Shown here piece by piece: positions 36,365 through 44,769 of a stretch of 64,000 bases of DNA. Every line of letters begins with the position of its first letter. Positions within the stretch are counted from its first letter, which is position 1. Under the pieces are notes generated by a model. It ran no database searches, was not told the origin of the DNA, and saw only the letters and a program-made list of their open reading frames with translations. The stretch comes from Acidobacteriota bacterium (lineage in GTDB: Bacteria; Acidobacteriota; Terriglobia; Terriglobales; Acidobacteriaceae): assembly GCA_021846275.1 (NCBI GenBank), contig JAJZBZ010000007.1, forward strand, positions 62,001 to 126,000, given 5' to 3'. Made by a program: the position numbers and the translations under genes.

Positions 36365-38077
36365 ATGCTGGATGAGACGAAGCAGGCTGCGCGGAGCGGC
36401 GTGGCGGTGATTATTGGCGCGGGACCGGCGGGGTTGACGGCGGCGCTGGAACTGCTGCGGCAGACGGGCGTGAAGCCGATTGTGATCGAAGCGGGCGAGG
36501 CGATGGGTGGATTGTCACGGACGGTTCGCTACAAGGGGAACCGCCTGGATATTGGCGGGCATCGGTTTTTTTCGAAGTCCGACCGGGTGATGGACTGGTG
36601 GCTGGAGATGCTGCCGCTGGAGCGCGGCGCGGACTCTGGCGCGGGCGAGATGCGGTATCAGAATCGGAGCCGGGCGATGCCGGTTGCGGTTCCGCGCGAG
36701 GAAGAACAAAAGCAGATTCCCTTCGGGAATGACAACAAGAAAAACCAAGAACAAAAGCAGATTCCCTTCGGGAATGACAGCCAAAAAGTTAAGAGCAGTG
36801 ACGATGAGTCGAATGGTCCTGGTACGGATGCGGATCGCGTGATGTTGGTGAGGGAGCGCAAGAGCCGAATTTATTTTTTGCGGCAGTTGTTTGCGTATCC
36901 GATTCGCATGAGCGGGGACACGATGCGGAAGCTGGGAGTGGGGCGCGTTTTGCGCTACGGGGCGAGCTATCTGCGGGCGGCAATGTTTCGGCGCGGGGAG
37001 GAACGGACGCTGGAGGATTTTCTGATTCGGCGGTTTGGGCGCGCGCTGTATGCGGCGTTTTTTCAGTCGTACACGGAGAAGGTGTGGGGAGTGCCGTGCA
37101 GCGAAATCAGCGCGGAGTGGGGCGCGCAGCGGATCAAGGGATTGTCGCTGCGGGCGGTGGCGCGGGATTTGCTGCGCAGGCGATTCGGGCGTGTGCGGAC
37201 GGGGATTGCGCAGAAGGAGACGGAGACTTCGCTGATTGAGCGGTTTTTGTATCCGAAGTTTGGGCCGGGGCAACTGTGGGAGCTGGTGGCGGAGCGGGTG
37301 TGCGGGATGGGCGGCGCGATCGAGACGGGGCTGACGGTGGATCGCGTGGAGACGCGGGGCGGGCGCGTGGTGGCGGTGGAGGCGCGGAATGCGACAGGCG
37401 GGCGGCGGCGGTTTGAGGGCGAGTATTTCTTCTCGACGATGCCGGTGAAGGAGTTGGTGCGGGCGCTGGAGCCGACTGCTCCGGCAGCCGTGCGCGAGGT
37501 GAGCGAAGGGCTGGTGTACAGGGATTTCATCACGGTGGGGCTGCTGGTGTCACGGCTGAAGGTGAAGGAAGCGGATGGGAGCAGGCTGAAGGACAACTGG
37601 ATTTATATTCAGGAGCCGGATGTGCGCGTGGGTCGGGTGCAGATTTTCAACAACTGGAGTCCGTGGATGGTGAGCGATGCGGAGAAGGTCTGGATGGGAC
37701 TGGAGTATTTCTGCAACGAGACGGACGAGATATGGAAGCTGAGCGATGAGGCGATGGCGCGGCTGGCTGTGGACGAAATGGCGCGGATCGGAATGTTGGA
37801 GACGGCAGATGCCGAGGACTGGCATGTGGTGCGCGTGCCGAAGACGTATCCGGCGTACTTTGGGACGTATGAGCGGTTTGGAGTGGTGCGGGAGTTTCTG
37901 GACGGGATGGAGAATCTGTTTCTGATTGGGCGGAACGGGATGCACAAGTACAACAATCAGGACCACTCCATGCTGACGGCGATGGCGGCGGTCGAAAATA
38001 TCGTGCGCGGGGTGACGACGAAGGAAAATCTATGGGCGATCAATACGGAGATGGAGTATCACGAGGAGAAAGCGTGA
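36365..38077 (+). CDS. FAD-dependent oxidoreductase (amine oxidase/PPOX-like) with an in-frame repeat insertion
   Basis: 570 residues. The N-terminal Rossmann motif [17 protein letters not shown] and [20 protein letters not shown] identify the protoporphyrinogen-oxidase/amine-oxidase-like FAD family; the C-terminal FAD contact is [19 protein letters not shown]. Members desaturate or oxidise lipid-like substrates or act with glycosyltransferases; the substrate here is unknown. Residues about 105-160 form an insertion not expected from the family. It contains two 15-residue units, [15 protein letters not shown] and [15 protein letters not shown], followed by a Ser/Asp-rich linker before the conserved [11 protein letters not shown]. 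The reading frame is preserved through the insertion, so the enzyme may be functional. Confidence 0.85.
   Translation: MLDETKQAARSGVAVIIGAGPAGLTAALELLRQTGVKPIVIEAGEAMGGLSRTVRYKGNRLDIGGHRFFSKSDRVMDWWLEMLPLERGADSGAGEMRYQNRSRAMPVAVPREEEQKQIPFGNDNKKNQEQKQIPFGNDSQKVKSSDDESNGPGTDADRVMLVRERKSRIYFLRQLFAYPIRMSGDTMRKLGVGRVLRYGASYLRAAMFRRGEERTLEDFLIRRFGRALYAAFFQSYTEKVWGVPCSEISAEWGAQRIKGLSLRAVARDLLRRRFGRVRTGIAQKETETSLIERFLYPKFGPGQLWELVAERVCGMGGAIETGLTVDRVETRGGRVVAVEARNATGGRRRFEGEYFFSTMPVKELVRALEPTAPAAVREVSEGLVYRDFITVGLLVSRLKVKEADGSRLKDNWIYIQEPDVRVGRVQIFNNWSPWMVSDAEKVWMGLEYFCNETDEIWKLSDEAMARLAVDEMARIGMLETADAEDWHVVRVPKTYPAYFGTYERFGVVREFLDGMENLFLIGRNGMHKYNNQDHSMLTAMAAVENIVRGVTTKENLWAINTEMEYHEEKA
36711..36800 (+). 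repeat. two in-frame copies of the ATTCCC-TTC-GGGAAT repeat inside a coding region
   Basis: Copies begin AGCAGATTCCCTTCGGGAAT at 36711 and 36756, 45 bases apart, so each adds exactly 15 codons. The core is identical to the intergenic copies at 30434 and 30495. Both translate as KQIPFGND. Confidence 0.9.
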
Positions 38078-38141
38078 GGCGGCTATGCGCGTGAGCGGGG
38101 CCAGGGCAGACACGCGCTGAGTGCGGGTTGCGCGGCGGCGT

Positions 38142-38489
38142 TCAGCTTGCGGTGCTGGTTGGGCTGGGACTGGAGGCGCTGACTGCGGGCGCAGCGGGCG
38201 CGGATGCCGGTGATGGCGTTGCAGCGGGTGCGGCTGTCGATTCGGCTGGTTTGGATTCGGCGGAGTTCGACTCTGCGGGTTTCGCTTCGGTGGAGTCAGG
38301 CGCGGTGCCTTTGCTGGAGTAGTCGTTGATGTACCAGCCTGCGCCTTTGAACTGGAGCGCGGGCGCGGAGAGCGGGCGGATGAGTTCGCCGGAGCACTTG
38401 GGGCAGGTGCGCTCCGGTGTGGCGGAGAAGCTCTGGATTTTTTCGAAGGAGAAGCCGCAGGCGGTGCAACGATATTCGTAGAGTGGCAC
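38142..38489 (-). CDS. FmdB-type zinc-ribbon protein with Ala/Pro/Ser tail
   Basis: 115 residues. The N-terminal 45 form the FmdB regulatory-type zinc ribbon (PLYEYRCTACGFSFEKIQSF ... RTCPKCSGELIRPLSAP), which ends in the typical QFKGAGWYINDY. From about residue 58 on the protein is a low-complexity chain with repeats of PAES and many Ala, Ser and Pro, probably disordered. FmdB-like proteins are widespread but their role is unclear. It starts 18 nt after ahcY stops, so the two are probably co-transcribed. Confidence 0.9.
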   Translation of the reverse strand: MPLYEYRCTACGFSFEKIQSFSATPERTCPKCSGELIRPLSAPALQFKGAGWYINDYSSKGTAPDSTEAKPAESNSAESKPAESTAAPAATPSPASAPAAPAVSASSPSPTSTAS

Positions 38490-38507
38490 GGTGGGCGACC
38501 TCAGAAG

Positions 38508-39953
38508 TTAGTAGCGGTAGGTTTCCGGCTTGAACGGGCCGGAGACGGGGACGCCGATGTAGTCGGCCTGGCGCGGAGTGAGCGTGGTGAGCCGGACGCC
38601 GATTTTCTCCAGATGCAGCCGGGCGACCTCTTCGTCGAGACGCTTGGGCAGGGTGTAGACGCCGATTTTGTAGGAGTCGCGGTTGGCCCAGAGGTCGAGC
38701 TGAGCCAGCGTCTGGTTAGAGAAGCTGTTGCTCATGACGAAGCTGGGATGGCCGGTGGCGCAGCCGAGGTTGACGAGGCGGCCCTCGGCGAGGACGAAGA
38801 TGCTGTGTCCGTCGGCGAAGGTGTACTGATCGACCTGGGGCTTGATGTTGATGCGTGTGGCGTCGGGCGCGGCGTTGAGGCGGTCGATCTGGATTTCGTT
38901 GTCGAAGTGGCCGATGTTGCAGATGATGGCCTGGTCCTTCATCCGGCGCATGTGTTCGAGGGTGAGGATGTCGACGTTGCCGGTGCAGGTGACGTAGATG
39001 TCGCCGCGACCGAGGGTGTCTTCGACGGTGGTGACCTCGAAGCCCTCCATGGCGGCCTGGAGCGCGTTGATGGGGTCGATTTCGGTGACGATGACGCGGG
39101 CACCCATGCCGCGCAGGGAGTGGGCGGAGCCTTTGCCGACATCGCCGTAGCCACAGATGACGGCGACTTTGCCGGCGACCATGACGTCGGTGGCGCGCTT
39201 GATGCCGTCGGCGAGGGATTCACGGCAGCCGTAGAGGTTGTCGAATTTGGATTTGGTGACGGAATCGTTGACGTTGATGGCGGGGACGAGAAGCTTGCCC
39301 TGCTCCATCATTTTGTGGAGGCGATGGACGCCGGTGGTGGTTTCTTCAGAGACGCCGCGCCAGTGGGCGACGACGCGATGCCAGTGGCCGGGGTCTTCGG
39401 CGTGGACGCGGCGGAGGAGATCCTTGATGACCTGCTCTTCGTGGCTCTCGGAGGGTGAGTCGATCCAGCGGTCGCCGTTTTCCAGTTCGTAGCCTTTGTG
39501 GATGAGCAGGGTGACGTCGCCGCCGTCATCGACGACGAGCTGAGGACCGAGGCCGTCGCGGTGGGCGAGCGCCTGGTAGGTACACCACCAGTACTCTTCG
39601 AGGGATTCGCCCTTCCAGGCGAAGACGGGGACGCCGGCGGCGGCGATGGCGGCGGCGGCGTGGTCCTGTGTGGAGAAGATGTTGCAACTGGCCCAGCGGA
39701 CGTCGGCACCGAGCGCGGTGAGGGTCTCGATGAGGACGGCGGTCTGGATGGTCATGTGAAGGGAGCCGGTGATGCGGACGCCGGCGAGCGGGCGCGCGGG
39801 CGCGTATTTGGCGCGGATGGACATGAGTCCGGGCATTTCGTGCTCGGCGACGGCGATCTCCTTGCGGCCCCAGTCGGCGAGGGTGAGGTCGGCGACCTTG
39901 TGAGGCAGTGCGGAGTGCTGGAGCGCGGGTACTTCGAGCGAGGTTGCGGTCAT
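38508..39953 (-). CDS. ahcY: adenosylhomocysteinase (SAH hydrolase)
   Basis: 481 residues; ATG at 39953 with AGGAGAG 3-4 nt upstream. It cleaves S-adenosylhomocysteine to adenosine and homocysteine, relieving product inhibition of methyltransferases. The substrate region has [13 protein letters not shown] and the NAD+ site is [22 protein letters not shown]. The catalytic Lys/Asp segment is in [20 protein letters not shown], and the C-terminus ends in KPETYRY as in the family. In this window it is the main methyl-cycle gene and sits downstream of two leader hairpins. Confidence 0.98.
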   Translation of the reverse strand: MTATSLEVPALQHSALPHKVADLTLADWGRKEIAVAEHEMPGLMSIRAKYAPARPLAGVRITGSLHMTIQTAVLIETLTALGADVRWASCNIFSTQDHAAAAIAAAGVPVFAWKGESLEEYWWCTYQALAHRDGLGPQLVVDDGGDVTLLIHKGYELENGDRWIDSPSESHEEQVIKDLLRRVHAEDPGHWHRVVAHWRGVSEETTTGVHRLHKMMEQGKLLVPAINVNDSVTKSKFDNLYGCRESLADGIKRATDVMVAGKVAVICGYGDVGKGSAHSLRGMGARVIVTEIDPINALQAAMEGFEVTTVEDTLGRGDIYVTCTGNVDILTLEHMRRMKDQAIICNIGHFDNEIQIDRLNAAPDATRINIKPQVDQYTFADGHSIFVLAEGRLVNLGCATGHPSFVMSNSFSNQTLAQLDLWANRDSYKIGVYTLPKRLDEEVARLHLEKIGVRLTTLTPRQADYIGVPVSGPFKPETYRY

Positions 39954-39969
39954 GATCTCTCCTGTTTCC

Positions 39970-40009
39970 GGTCCGGCGCGCGAAGGCTCGGACCCACTCT
40001 TTCAGAGTA
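39970..40009 (-). promoter_or_regulatory. two hairpins in the ahcY upstream region
   Basis: On the minus strand TACTCT-GAA-AGAGTG (40009-39995) is followed at once by GGTCCG ... CGGACC (39994-39970, 13-nt loop), ending about 17 nt before the ATG. The pieces do not match the SAH riboswitch core I remember. TACTCT may be a -10, so the first hairpin might not be transcribed. Confidence 0.4.
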
Positions 40010-40128
40010 TCATCTGAGGATTTTTGCGTGGTGGCGGATGGCTGGGATGGGAGCCGGATTTGCGTGAGGCGAAAACGCGGCGGGGGCGAGCGGGAGAGCA
40101 GAACGGAAATGGTGTGGAGTCGGGCGGT

Positions 40129-41013
40129 TCAGGAGCCGGAGCGGAAACGGTTGGCCTGGTCGAATTCGTCGCGGAGGGCGGGTGTGCGGAGGTTTTCGCG
40201 GATGTGGGCGAGGCGCTGTTCGAGGGCGTGGAGCGCGGCGGCGATGGCCTCGGAGTTGGTGGAGGCGATGTCGCGCCACATGGAGAATGGGCTTGCTCCG
40301 AGCCGGGTCATATCGCGCAGGGCGCGGCCGCCGATCTGGCGGTGAGCGGAGTCGGGAGCGCCGAGTCTGGATTGCAGCTCGGCGGCGAGAGCTGTCGAGA
40401 GAAGCTGCGGCAGGTGGCTGGTCCAGGCGAGAAGCTGGTCGTGCTCGGCAGCGTCGATCTCGATGGGAGTGGCGCCGAAGCGCTGGACCCAGCCTTGCCA
40501 GAGGGCGGCGCGCGAGGCTGCGCCGGGCGCGAGAAGCAGAGCGGGCGTGGCGGTGAAGAGCCAGGCGGCGTTGCGGAAGAGATCGGGGTCGGCGAAGGCT
40601 GCGCCGCTGAGTTCGCGGCCGGCCATGGGATGGCCGGGCAGGAATGTGGCGCGGTCGGGTGAGGCAAAAAGCTCTTCGGCGGCGGCGGTGATGCGGAGTT
40701 TGGTGCTGCCGACGTCGGTGATGAGCTGGCCAGGCTGGAGCGTGGGTGCGAGCGTCTGCATCCAGTCGAGGATGGAGTGGACGGGGCCGCAGAGCAGGAT
40801 GAGATCGGCGGCGCGGGCGAGCTGGATGGCCTCGGCGGCGTCAGCGGCGGCGGTGTGGAGCGCGCCGCGATCGAGGGCGGTCTGGAGCTGGGCGCTGTCC
40901 TTGTCCCAGCCGGCGATGGAGCCGGGGAAACCGGCGGCTCGCAGCGCGAGTCCCGCCGAGGCACCGAGCAGGCCGGTGCCGAGGACGAGAACGCGCTGGA
41001 ACGGAGGCTCCAT
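40129..41013 (-). CDS. tyrA: prephenate dehydrogenase
   Basis: 294 residues. It oxidatively decarboxylates prephenate to 4-hydroxyphenylpyruvate for tyrosine synthesis. The NAD(P) loop is VLVLGTGLLGASAGLALRAAG, followed by DVGSTK and the substrate segment FLPGHPMAGRELSG with its conserved His. The helical C-terminal domain carries HDQLLAWTSHLPQLL and RDMTRLGAS. There is no fused chorismate mutase or ACT domain. The ATG directly follows the DAHP synthase stop (TGAATG), so translation is coupled. Confidence 0.93.
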   Translation of the reverse strand: MEPPFQRVLVLGTGLLGASAGLALRAAGFPGSIAGWDKDSAQLQTALDRGALHTAAADAAEAIQLARAADLILLCGPVHSILDWMQTLAPTLQPGQLITDVGSTKLRITAAAEELFASPDRATFLPGHPMAGRELSGAAFADPDLFRNAAWLFTATPALLLAPGAASRAALWQGWVQRFGATPIEIDAAEHDQLLAWTSHLPQLLSTALAAELQSRLGAPDSAHRQIGGRALRDMTRLGASPFSMWRDIASTNSEAIAAALHALEQRLAHIRENLRTPALRDEFDQANRFRSGS

Positions 41014-42030
41014 TCAGAGGGTGCGCCCGACGGCGGCAGCGATGAGCCGAAGCTGGCCGACGAGTTCGGTGAATGTCTCCGGGAACAGCGTCTGCGCGCC
41101 ATCGGAGACGGCTTTTTCGGGGTTGGGGTGGACCTCGACGATGATGCCGTCGGCTCCGGCGGCGACGGAGGCGCGAGCCATGGCGGGAACCATGTCGCGA
41201 CGGCCGGTGCCGTGGGAGGGATCGCCGATGATGGGCAGGTGGGAGAGTTTTTTGATGACGGGAATGGCGGAGACATCCATGGTGTTGCGGGTGTAGGTTT
41301 CGTAGGTGCGGATGCCGCGCTCGCAGAGGATGAGGTCGTAGTTGCCGCCGGCGAGGATGTATTCGCTGGCGAGCAGGAGTTCTTCGATGGTGGCGGCGAT
41401 GCCGCGCTTGAGCATGACGGGTTTGCGGACCTTGCCGAGTTCGCGCAGGAGGTTGAAGTTCTGCATGTTGCGCGCGCCGACCTGGAAGCAATCGACGTAG
41501 GGGAGCATCGGCTCGATCTGGGAGATTTCCATGACCTCGCTGATGGTGAGCAGGTCGTGCTGGTCGGCGGCGTCGCGCATGAGCCTGAGGCCGTCGATGC
41601 CGAGACCCTGGAAGGCGTAGGGCGAGCTGCGCGGCTTGAAGGCTCCGCCGCGCAGGAAGCTGGCGCCGGCGGCGCGGACCTGGCGGGCGACCTCGTGGAT
41701 CTGTTCGGGGTTTTCGATGGAGCATGGGCCGGCCATGATGGCGACCCGATCGCCGCCGACCTGGACGCCGTTGCGAAAGGTGACGATGGTGCCTTCGGGA
41801 CGGAAGGCGCGGCCGGCGAGCTTGTAGGGCGAGCTGATGCGGTGGACGTAAAGGACGCCGGACATGACTTTGAATTCTTCAATGTCAACGCTGGCGGTGG
41901 GGCCGACACCGGCGAGGATGGTTTGCGAGGTTCCGGTGGTGCGGTGGACGTTGACGCCGCGCTCCATCATTTTTTCGATGACGCTGTCGATCTGTTCTTC
42001 GGTGGCAAGTTCCTGCATGGCTACGATCAT
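41014..42030 (-). CDS. aroF: 3-deoxy-7-phosphoheptulonate (DAHP) synthase, type I-beta with N-terminal regulatory domain
   Basis: 338 residues. It condenses phosphoenolpyruvate and erythrose 4-phosphate to start the shikimate pathway. Residues 1-70 are the ferredoxin-like regulatory domain of the Thermotoga type (MIVAMQELATEEQIDSVIEK ... VMSGVLYVHR), usually the site of Tyr/Phe feedback. The barrel has MAGPCSIEN, GGAFKPRSSPYAFQG, the metal Cys in MAGPCS, LKRG, and DPSHGTGRRDMV. Encoded between chorismate mutase (4-nt overlap) and tyrA (abutting). Confidence 0.95.
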   Translation of the reverse strand: MIVAMQELATEEQIDSVIEKMMERGVNVHRTTGTSQTILAGVGPTASVDIEEFKVMSGVLYVHRISSPYKLAGRAFRPEGTIVTFRNGVQVGGDRVAIMAGPCSIENPEQIHEVARQVRAAGASFLRGGAFKPRSSPYAFQGLGIDGLRLMRDAADQHDLLTISEVMEISQIEPMLPYVDCFQVGARNMQNFNLLRELGKVRKPVMLKRGIAATIEELLLASEYILAGGNYDLILCERGIRTYETYTRNTMDVSAIPVIKKLSHLPIIGDPSHGTGRRDMVPAMARASVAAGADGIIVEVHPNPEKAVSDGAQTLFPETFTELVGQLRLIAAAVGRTL

Positions 42031-42368
42031 TTGCTGTTCCCCGTCTCAGGCGTCGAAGCGCCTCCATCGTGGCCCTCGCCTGCGGCTTGGGCGGTTCTTG
42101 TGCTGGCCAGTTCGTTTTTCTGCAGGGTCCGCATCACGTCGATGATGCGCTCGTAGATGTGCGTGAGTTCGATGTCGGGGAGCGGTCCACGATTGGCGGC
42201 GCGAATGTTCTGGTAGATTTTCTTTTCGCGCGCCGGTTCGTAGATGGGCAGTTCAGTGGCGACTTTGAGCCGTCCCGCGTTCAGAGCCGCTTCTGCGCGG
42301 CGGCTGAGCAGGTCCACCAACTGGCGGTCCAGGTCATCGATCTGTTGTCGCAGTTCTTCGAGCGTCAT
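42027..42368 (-). CDS. chorismate mutase, AroQ class
   Basis: 113 residues. It converts chorismate to prephenate. The N-terminal helix LEELRQQIDDLDRQLVDLLSRRAE has the active-site Arg and hydrophobic spacing of the AroQ fold, with GRLKVATELPIYEPAREKKI carrying the second Lys/Arg set. The last 25 residues are a polar tail. It is free-standing, not fused to TyrA or PheA, and overlaps the DAHP synthase start by ATGA. In some bacteria such pairs form a complex with mutual feedback; that is possible here. Confidence 0.9.
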   Translation of the reverse strand: MTLEELRQQIDDLDRQLVDLLSRRAEAALNAGRLKVATELPIYEPAREKKIYQNIRAANRGPLPDIELTHIYERIIDVMRTLQKNELASTRTAQAAGEGHDGGASTPETGNSK

Positions 42369-42542
42369 GGATTCCCTCGTGTGTGGGTTGCGGTTCTGCG
42401 AGCATTCCCGCCGGTTGGGACCCGCGGAGTTGATCCGAAGGCGGTTTGGGCGGGAGATCGCCGGGCCATGGATGGCGGCATGGAAGAACGTATGCCGCGT
42501 TGCAAGGGTTTGTGAGCGACGGGGCTGGCGGCTCCGCTGCTG

Positions 42543-43403
42543 CTAGAGGGTCTGCGCCAGCGCGGGCTGCCGCAGACCCTTGATAAATCGAGAGACATTT
42601 GCGGCGGCCTGACCGGGGCCAGAACGCTCAATCAATTCCACAATTGCGCTGCCGATTACCGCCGCATCCGCGAATTGCCCGACCTGGGCGAAGTGATCCG
42701 CGCTGGAGATGCCGAACCCGACGGCGACCGGCAGCCGGGTCCATCGTCGAATGCGTTCGACGAGCGCGGCTGCGTCGCTGGCGAGCTGCTTCTGCTTGCC
42801 GGTGACGCCGGTGCGGGAGATGGCGTAGATGAATCCGGCGGAGTGAGCGGCGATGGCCTGAAGACGCGCGTCGGGACTGGTGGGCGCGGCGAGGAAGATG
42901 GGGCTGAGGCCGGTGCGGCGCATGTGGGCCAGGTAGTCGGCGGCCTCTTCGACGATCATGTCGGTGAGCAGGACGCCGTCAGCCCCGGCGGCGGCGGCTT
43001 CGTCGGCGAAGCGGGCCATGCCGAAGCGGAGGATGGGATTGAGGTAGGAAAAGAGCACGATGCCGGCCTGGGGACGCGCGCGGTGCAGATCAGCGGCGAG
43101 ACGGAGGACATCGGCGAGGCGCGTGCCGCGGCGCAGGGCGCGTTCGCTGGCGCGCTGGATGACGGGGCCGTCGGCCATGGGATCGCTGAAGGGGACTCCG
43201 AGTTCGAGGACGTCGGCACCGGCGTCAATGGCGGCCAGGGCAATGTCGCGGGTGAGCGAGAGATCGCCGGGCTGGGCCGCATTGCCGCGCGGGGCCGGAT
43301 TACCCGGCTGGGCCGGATGGGCCTGAGGGTCGGTGTGGAGGCCGTTGTCACCGGCGGTCAGATACACCACAAGGCCGGGGTGATTTGGGAAATGTATCGG
43401 CAT
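42543..43403 (-). CDS. trpA: tryptophan synthase alpha chain
   Basis: 286 residues. It splits indole-3-glycerol phosphate to indole. The catalytic Glu is in VLELGVPFSDPMADGPVIQ and the catalytic Asp in the same segment. The phosphate loops LAAPTSPDARL, ISRTGVTG and VAVGFGISS are present. An insertion near residues 20-42 (DPQAHPAQPGNPAPRGNAAQ) between the first strand and GDLSLTRD is Pro/Ala-rich and unusual for the family. It follows trpB by 24 nt. Confidence 0.96.
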   Translation of the reverse strand: MPIHFPNHPGLVVYLTAGDNGLHTDPQAHPAQPGNPAPRGNAAQPGDLSLTRDIALAAIDAGADVLELGVPFSDPMADGPVIQRASERALRRGTRLADVLRLAADLHRARPQAGIVLFSYLNPILRFGMARFADEAAAAGADGVLLTDMIVEEAADYLAHMRRTGLSPIFLAAPTSPDARLQAIAAHSAGFIYAISRTGVTGKQKQLASDAAALVERIRRWTRLPVAVGFGISSADHFAQVGQFADAAVIGSAIVELIERSGPGQAAANVSRFIKGLRQPALAQTL

Positions 43404-43427
43404 GAACCCTGATGTGCTGGAGGTTTT

Positions 43428-44669
43428 TCAGGCCTGATCCAGCGCTTCTGCTCCTGCTATTTTCAGCTCGCGGGCAAGAATACCCATATCTTTATCGCCA
43501 CGGCCCGAGAGGTTGACTACCAGTATGGCATGGCGGGGCATCCGGGGCGCAATGCGGAGGCACTCGGCGACGGCGTGAGCGCTTTCGAGAGCGGGCAGAA
43601 TGCCTTCGGCGCGCGAGAGACGAACGACGGCGTCGAGGACGTGGGCATCGTCGGCGGAGACGTAGGTGGCGCGGCCGCTGTCATGGAGCGCGGCGTGCTC
43701 GGGGCCGACGGTGGCGTAGTCGAGACCGGCGGAGACGGAGTGAGTGAGCGCGACCTGACCGTTTTCGTCCTGGAGGACGTAGGAGTAGGTGCCTTGCAGG
43801 ACGCCGGGAACGCCGCCCTCGAAGCGGGCGGCGTGGTCGCCGAGGGATTTGCCGCGACCGCCGGCCTCGACGCCGATGAGGCGGACGGCGGGATCGTCGA
43901 GGAATGCGTGGAAGGCTCCGATGGCGTTGGAGCCGCCGCCGACGCAGGCGACGATGGCATCGGGCAGGCGGCCTTCGCGCTCCAGAATCTGCTGGCGGAG
44001 TTCGATGCCGATGACGCGGTGGAAGTCGCGGACCATGGTCGGGTAGGGGTGCGGCCCGAGCGCGGAGCCGAGGATGTAGTAGGTGTCGCGGACGTTGGTG
44101 ACCCAGTCGCGGAGGGCTTCGTTGACGGCATCCTTGAGCGTGCGCGAGCCGGAGGTGACGGGACGAACCTCGGCACCGAGCAGGCGCATGCGCAGGACGT
44201 TCAGCTCCTGGCGGCGAATGTCGTCCTCGCCCATGTAGACGATGCAGTCCATGCCGAGCAGAGCGCAGACGGTGGCGGTGGCGACGCCGTGCTGGCCTGC
44301 TCCGGTTTCGGCGATGATGCGGCGCTTGCCCATGCGGCGGGCGAGCAGGCCCTGGCCGAGCGCGTTGTTGATTTTGTGAGCGCCGGTGTGGAGCAGGTCT
44401 TCGCGCTTGAGGTAAATCTTCGCGCCGCCAAGCTGTTCGGTGAGGCGCGCGGCGAAGGTGAGCGCGGTGGGGCGTCCGGCGAAGTTGCGCAGCAGATCGT
44501 CGAGTTCGGACTGGAAGACGGGATCGGTGCTGGCCTCGGCGTATGCGGCTTCCAGTTCGGCGAGCGCGGCCATGAGGGTTTCCGGGACGTAGCGGCCGCC
44601 GTAGGGGCCGAAGCGGCCGGGGGCGGTGGCGCTTGCGGGATTTGCGGATTCCGTGATTGCGGCAGTCAT
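43428..44669 (-). CDS. trpB: tryptophan synthase beta chain
   Basis: 413 residues. It joins indole with serine through pyridoxal phosphate. The cofactor Lys is in [15 protein letters not shown] and the Glu and Gly-rich PLP phosphate site in [13 protein letters not shown]. The tunnel/COMM segment around [13 protein letters not shown] is intact. It is a TrpB1-type protein, as expected beside trpA. It is the first gene of the trp/aromatic block and lies just downstream of a strong hairpin. Confidence 0.97.
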   Translation of the reverse strand: MTAAITESANPASATAPGRFGPYGGRYVPETLMAALAELEAAYAEASTDPVFQSELDDLLRNFAGRPTALTFAARLTEQLGGAKIYLKREDLLHTGAHKINNALGQGLLARRMGKRRIIAETGAGQHGVATATVCALLGMDCIVYMGEDDIRRQELNVLRMRLLGAEVRPVTSGSRTLKDAVNEALRDWVTNVRDTYYILGSALGPHPYPTMVRDFHRVIGIELRQQILEREGRLPDAIVACVGGGSNAIGAFHAFLDDPAVRLIGVEAGGRGKSLGDHAARFEGGVPGVLQGTYSYVLQDENGQVALTHSVSAGLDYATVGPEHAALHDSGRATYVSADDAHVLDAVVRLSRAEGILPALESAHAVAECLRIAPRMPRHAILVVNLSGRGDKDMGILARELKIAGAEALDQA

Positions 44670-44677
44670 GATGGACC

Positions 44678-44721
44678 TACTCTGGAAGCATGTCCGATGG
44701 GATGGACGTGCTTCCAGAGTA
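44678..44721 (-). promoter_or_regulatory. long near-perfect hairpin between coxI and trpB
   Basis: TACTCTGGAAGCA (44678-44690) pairs perfectly with TGCTTCCAGAGTA (44709-44721). TGTCC/GGACG inside extends the stem with one wobble, leaving an 8-nt loop. It ends 9 nt before the trpB start. No U-run follows on either strand, so a plain terminator is unlikely. Control of trpB leader translation or a protein site is possible. Confidence 0.5.
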
Positions 44722-44769
44722 TCGAAAATCGCCGGGTTTTACGATGTTCTGTTTTCGGGTGCTGAATTT

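Noticed and set aside
39954-40020. SAH riboswitch upstream of ahcY
   Set aside because: The conserved core sequences of that class are not present; only two simple hairpins are seen.
42475-42498. Hairpin GCGGCAT/ATGCCGC between trpA and chorismate mutase as a terminator
   Set aside because: Seven base pairs with a 10-nt loop but no U-run on either strand; too weak to call.
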